64,000 nucleotides of DNA from Bacillota bacterium (lineage in GTDB: Bacteria > Bacillota > UBA4882 > UBA8346): the NCBI GenBank assembly GCA_023429995.1, contig JAEZCE010000046.1:62001-126000 (forward strand). Direction: 5' to 3'. The first letter of the stretch is position 1. Every line of letters begins with the position of its first letter. The translations under genes and the position numbers were made by a program. The notes beneath the pieces were generated by a model. It saw only the letters and a list, made by a program, of their open reading frames with translations, was not told where the DNA came from and ran no database searches. This document shows, piece by piece, positions 61,201 through 64,000 of the stretch.

Positions 61201-64000
61201 CCTTTGTTAATTGTGCTATTCCGGCTGCTGATTCCAAATGGCCAATATTCGATTTAACCGAACCGATTCTGCAAAATTGCCTATCAGTTGTATATATCCC
61301 AAAAGCCTCACTTAGACCTGCTATTTCTATTGGATCTCCTAAGGCTGTTCCCGTCCCATGAGCTTCAATATACGAAATTGTCCGCGGATGAATTTTAGAT
61401 TTTTCTATTGCCGTTCTAATCACTTCCGATTGAGCCACTGGATTTGGTACAGTATAGCCGTTTGTTTTTCCATTATGGTTTACTGCGGTTCCTTTTATCA
61501 AAGCGTATATGTGATCTCCATCTCTCAATGCTGCTTTCACAGGTTTTAATAAGCAAGCCCCAACTCCTTCACCAGCCACATATCCATCCCCTCCTTCACC
61601 AAATGACCTACAGTGACCGTCACTCGATGCAAACATCAATGAGGATGACAGGATATATTTATTGGGATGCAAGGATAAGTTTACTCCACCTGCTATTGCA
61701 GAATCGCACTCTTTATTACGGATGCTTTCACATGCTAAATGTATTGCATACAGTGAAGAAGAACATGCAGTATCAACACTTAAACTAGGACCGCCGAGAT
61801 TAAAAGTATAAGACACCCTGTTGGCAACTGAAAATATTTGTGAAGATAAAGGCTGAATATTTCCCTGTGCCCATTGTTCTATGCCATGCAGAGGATACTC
61901 ATTGAAAGTAACGCCTACAAACACACCTACATTTCCTCTGTTATCACCGGATTGAGGGTTTTCCAGCATTTTACGCGTATATCCGGCATCTTCCAAACAA
62001 GCCCAAGCCGTTTGTAGAAACAACCTTTCCTGTGGATCCATACTTCTCGCAACCAATGGAGAAATCCCAAAAAATAACGGATCAAATTTGTCCACATCCT
62101 CAATAAACCCTCCCCATTTGGAATACATTTTTGCAGGTTTATTCTTCTCTGCACTGAAATATCTTTTGTAATCCCATCTCTCCTTGGGAATTTCAGTAAT
62201 ACAATCTTTTCCGGATTTTAAATTCAACCAAAATTCTCCAATATCTCTGGCCATCGGATATATTCCACTAATACCTATAATAGCTATATCTTCATATGTT
62301 TGATCGTGATCATATACAACCTTTATATCCTGCGATCCCGGGTTAGAAATTGAAATATCATGCTTATTTGCGATTTGTAATTGCTGTTGATTTTTATTGC
62401 TGCTGTTGACAACATTTAAAGCCATTTCTTTTAATCTTTCAGAATGATTAATTTCAAAATATTCTGCTAACGAATTGATATTCTTATACTCAAACAATAG
62501 TGTCGATGGTAATTGCCCGAATTGTTTTTCAAATTTTTCATTAAGTTGCCCGATCATTATAGAATCAATTCCATAAGAATCCAAGTTTACCATAGAATCG
62601 ATTTTTTGAATATCAAGATTTGTAACAGAAGAAATTGCTTCTTTGATAAAATAAACTGCAATATCCTTCAAATTTTTACAATCTTTATATTCGGGAGTAA
62701 TTTGATTAATTTGTCTTTCTTCAATATCTTTTGTTTCCTGTAATGCCGATAATGTTGTCTTTATTCCTGGTATATCAGCTATCCAATGACGTTCACGGGC
62801 AAATTGATATGTCGGCAATGATACCCGTCTAACTGTTTGGGATTTATGCAATAATCGCCAATTAATTTCCACACCGGCAACCCAAAGGCGAGCTAATTTA
62901 ATTAAATTCTTATTATCAATTAAGCTTTGAACAAATTGCCTGCCCTCATTGCCATCCATAACCATATTCATATTTTCATCGCTTTCGCTCACTTCACCAA
63001 TAAAGACATTTTCAATATCTATTTTAGCGTTACTGAAATCTGTCAATTTATCAATCAATTCACTAAAATTTGAAACAACCATTGCCAGACGCTCGCTCAT
63101 TGATTCTCTACCAACCTGTAACGTATAGGCTATGTTTCGAAAAGACATATTATCCTGACAATTTATAGAATTCATAGATATGGGATCATATGCTGAATCA
63201 TGTAATACCGCTTCAGAACCGGTGTGGAAGTTATTTCTAATAAAGTTAATAAAATTAAGAATATTCGCTTTTAACCTGTCTTTATTCTTTGCTGAAAAAA
63301 CAAAGATTTGAGGATCGTCGGAATTATTTAGCATGCTTACTATTTCGTTAATATTATTATTAAAAGCAGTTTTTCCAGAAATTCTCTCATTTTCTCCCGG
63401 AAGTGTTTGAAAAATCTTATTCTCCAAGATTTTTTTGTTTTCTTCAATCTGAAATACAAAATTGGACAGAGTCTTACCAGGACCAACTTCGACAAAGATA
63501 CTATCCGGAATCACCAATAATTCTCTTATTCCATCATATAATCTTACAGTTCTACATGTATGTGCTATCCAGTATTCTTTTGTCATTACTTCCTGACGAT
63601 TAATCCACGTCCCGGTCAGATTAGAAATATAGGGTATTTTGGGTTCCTTAAATTCTATTTTTTCCAAAACTTTTATAAATTCTTCACTAATTGATTCAAG
63701 TAATCTTGAATGAAAAGCCTGGTAAATAGGTAACCTATTGAATACAATACCCATTTCAGTTAACTTATTTTCAAACATAGCAATAGCCTCAAGCGGGCCT
63801 GATACAACACATATAAAACCTGTATTTACTACCGCCAAAGACAGGTTATCGTTAAGCAGGGCCATTACATCTGCTTCCGGCATTAAAACCACTGTCATGG
63901 CGCCTTTTGGGCTATTTTGAATTAATCTCGATCTTTCATAAATCATTAACAATGCTTCCTCGTATGTTATCACTCCTGAAAGGCACGCAGCAACATATTC
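58295..64000 (-). CDS. multimodular polyketide synthase, 3' part (AT-ACP-KS-ACP-KR)
   Basis: The frame is open to the right edge (E-Y-V-A-A-C-L-S-G before codon 63973), so about 1901 codons are visible and the 5' end is missing. Counting from 63973: AT C-terminal half (1-205; YQAFHSRLLESI implies malonyl), trans-AT-style post-KS linker (218-400; LPTYQFARERHWI), ACP (GIDSIMIG near 466), KS (555-1000; DTACSSS near 731, HGTGT near 871, NIGHLES), second linker (LPTYSFLKKRYWL), ACP (GMESIQVS near 1273), KR (GGVGGVG near 1594, catalytic YAYGN near 1738). The C-terminus ends LNQSEIAKLLETKI, resembling short docking tails. The second module lacks an AT. Confidence 0.9.
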   Translation of the reverse strand, partial: EYVAACLSGVITYEEALLMIYERSRLIQNSPKGAMTVVLMPEADVMALLNDNLSLAVVNTGFICVVSGPLEAIAMFENKLTEMGIVFNRLPIYQAFHSRLLESISEEFIKVLEKIEFKEPKIPYISNLTGTWINRQEVMTKEYWIAHTCRTVRLYDGIRELLVIPDSIFVEVGPGKTLSNFVFQIEENKKILENKIFQTLPGENERISGKTAFNNNINEIVSMLNNSDDPQIFVFSAKNKDRLKANILNFINFIRNNFHTGSEAVLHDSAYDPISMNSINCQDNMSFRNIAYTLQVGRESMSERLAMVVSNFSELIDKLTDFSNAKIDIENVFIGEVSESDENMNMVMDGNEGRQFVQSLIDNKNLIKLARLWVAGVEINWRLLHKSQTVRRVSLPTYQFARERHWIADIPGIKTTLSALQETKDIEERQINQITPEYKDCKNLKDIAVYFIKEAISSVTNLDIQKIDSMVNLDSYGIDSIMIGQLNEKFEKQFGQLPSTLLFEYKNINSLAEYFEINHSERLKEMALNVVNSSNKNQQQLQIANKHDISISNPGSQDIKVVYDHDQTYEDIAIIGISGIYPMARDIGEFWLNLKSGKDCITEIPKERWDYKRYFSAEKNKPAKMYSKWGGFIEDVDKFDPLFFGISPLVARSMDPQERLFLQTAWACLEDAGYTRKMLENPQSGDNRGNVGVFVGVTFNEYPLHGIEQWAQGNIQPLSSQIFSVANRVSYTFNLGGPSLSVDTACSSSLYAIHLACESIRNKECDSAIAGGVNLSLHPNKYILSSSLMFASSDGHCRSFGEGGDGYVAGEGVGACLLKPVKAALRDGDHIYALIKGTAVNHNGKTNGYTVPNPVAQSEVIRTAIEKSKIHPRTISYIEAHGTGTALGDPIEIAGLSEAFGIYTTDRQFCRIGSVKSNIGHLESAAGIAQLTKVVLQMKHKTLVPSLLHSDKLNTKINFENTPFIVQQEVEHWQPRTQKGQSEGYYPRRAGVSSFGAGGVNVHIVMEEYENKNEERISNADKNQNSQDVIIALSAKERESLRQNVKKLKDFLVQEENKDTLLLNVGYTLQTGREPMPFRIAFVANSIDNLIDKLSIYLNSQKNNTGKTCIESEIFEGFLDGADSLKNSIGNKEEDQVYLDKIIQEKNILKLAKLWTEGVFINWEKLYTEIKPQRISLPTYSFLKKRYWLNILDTQFNDGILTEEKKEITHERFDLSDNIHICDDKGKSMQDCGTDIFLNELAKKSEDEQNEMIILYFQKILAEILGFQTGQLPEIDHGFFDMGMESIQVSQLLESISKKFNLKLNPTVIFDYPTIKSFTEYIMEKIKFDNLNQSKNNEVQSDKYEMNGIQVQNDNIYLKSTWQELIVNENIGNSSLGNLLLFDTDRKLYYTLREECEKVGKKLVLILQGTQFCEVEENVYEINPICLNDYAMLFEKLKKKGFIMDGIIHLWSRENFNTELKILEVQLHNSIYSIFMLTKSIINLNIQNDIKILYIFYGNREKPQPHYAALSGFAQSVKLENKKLNTKIIQIDNNAYLNVTDQNEQVLKIIKTEIMSNDETVNEIRYEGKTRSIKKLEILNIDSMKINEETDKELISLKKNGVYIITGGVGGVGLIFAKYFAETLGAKLVLTGRSDLTDEKKLKIDGLRSLGSEVVYIKSDVSVENDVKTLIDETKKKFKEINGIIHCAGIVQDAYLRNKSVENLNSILSSKVYGTINIDEVTKEENLDFLMMFSSVVSIMGNIGQSDYAYGNSFIDNFSDMRKMLVKKGQRKGKTISINWPIWREGGMKVDNFYQEYMKNTFGLVPLEKEDGITAMKISLVMPGNQLIVFKGNVPKINAFLKEFVSIKSSSKTIIKNMNFITEQVDVEEGSGSFNDDDGLEGLNQSEIAKLLETKIVTSFK

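Overview
The window reads as chromosomal DNA of a spore-forming, probably diderm member of the Bacillota (Firmicutes). The support is indirect. Shine-Dalgarno sites are strong and GTG/TTG starts are frequent. There is a YesM/YesN-type two-component pair beside a CUT1 sugar transporter, a small gene resembling gamma-type spore proteins, a binding protein with a plain signal peptide and no lipobox, and a degraded TolC-type outer-membrane efflux gene. A Hydrogenispora/Limnochordia-like bacterium would fit, but I cannot prove the taxon.

Layout. 0-8 kb: the tail of a beta/gamma-crystallin-domain gene, a degraded MNT/HEPN toxin pair, a SWIM zinc-finger gene, tRNA-Glu and tRNA-Gln, small repeats, gltX, an XRE-type regulator and acetyltransferases. 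8-18 kb: the first polyketide locus on the minus strand, with an amidohydrolase, a DUF98 chorismate-lyase-like protein, a 26-codon ORF, a stand-alone acyltransferase, a 2153-residue FAAL-ACP-KS-DH-KR-ACP synthase, and a stand-alone E2-type acyltransferase. 18-20 kb: DinB-like, tautomerase and GNAT genes. 20-31.3 kb: an oligosaccharide locus (sensor kinase, AraC-type response regulator, binding protein, two permeases, GH31, GH3) that fits import and intracellular breakdown of xyloglucan-like oligosaccharides.

31.5-43 kb: housekeeping genes. These are two small genes (SASP-like and zinc-ribbon), the methionine-salvage pair mtnA/mtnP behind an MrfA-like helicase, then on the plus strand a P-loop kinase, an aminotransferase, a P1-family peptidase, coaBC and a DUF523-like protein, facing a secreted PHP-domain hydrolase. 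43.4-47.4 kb: a graveyard of broken genes (IS1182-type transposase, sigma-54 regulator sensor part, AlgI-type acyltransferase fragment) ending in an intact IS4-family element.

47.4-64 kb: a second polyketide locus, visibly more AT-rich than the rest and interrupted by transposase remnants. It holds an Sfp-type phosphopantetheinyl transferase, a TolC remnant, a membrane protein with a SnoaL/DUF8021-like domain, a methyltransferase, a discrete acyl carrier protein, a 1717-residue synthase ending in a thioester reductase, and a multimodular synthase that runs off the right edge. Three of its genes share a nearly identical leader containing a conserved 8-codon upstream ORF and a hairpin just before the ribosome-binding site. 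The terminal synthase has an acyltransferase domain without its catalytic serine, suggesting dependence on trans-acting AT activity or a non-elongating dehydrating module, with reductive release of the product.
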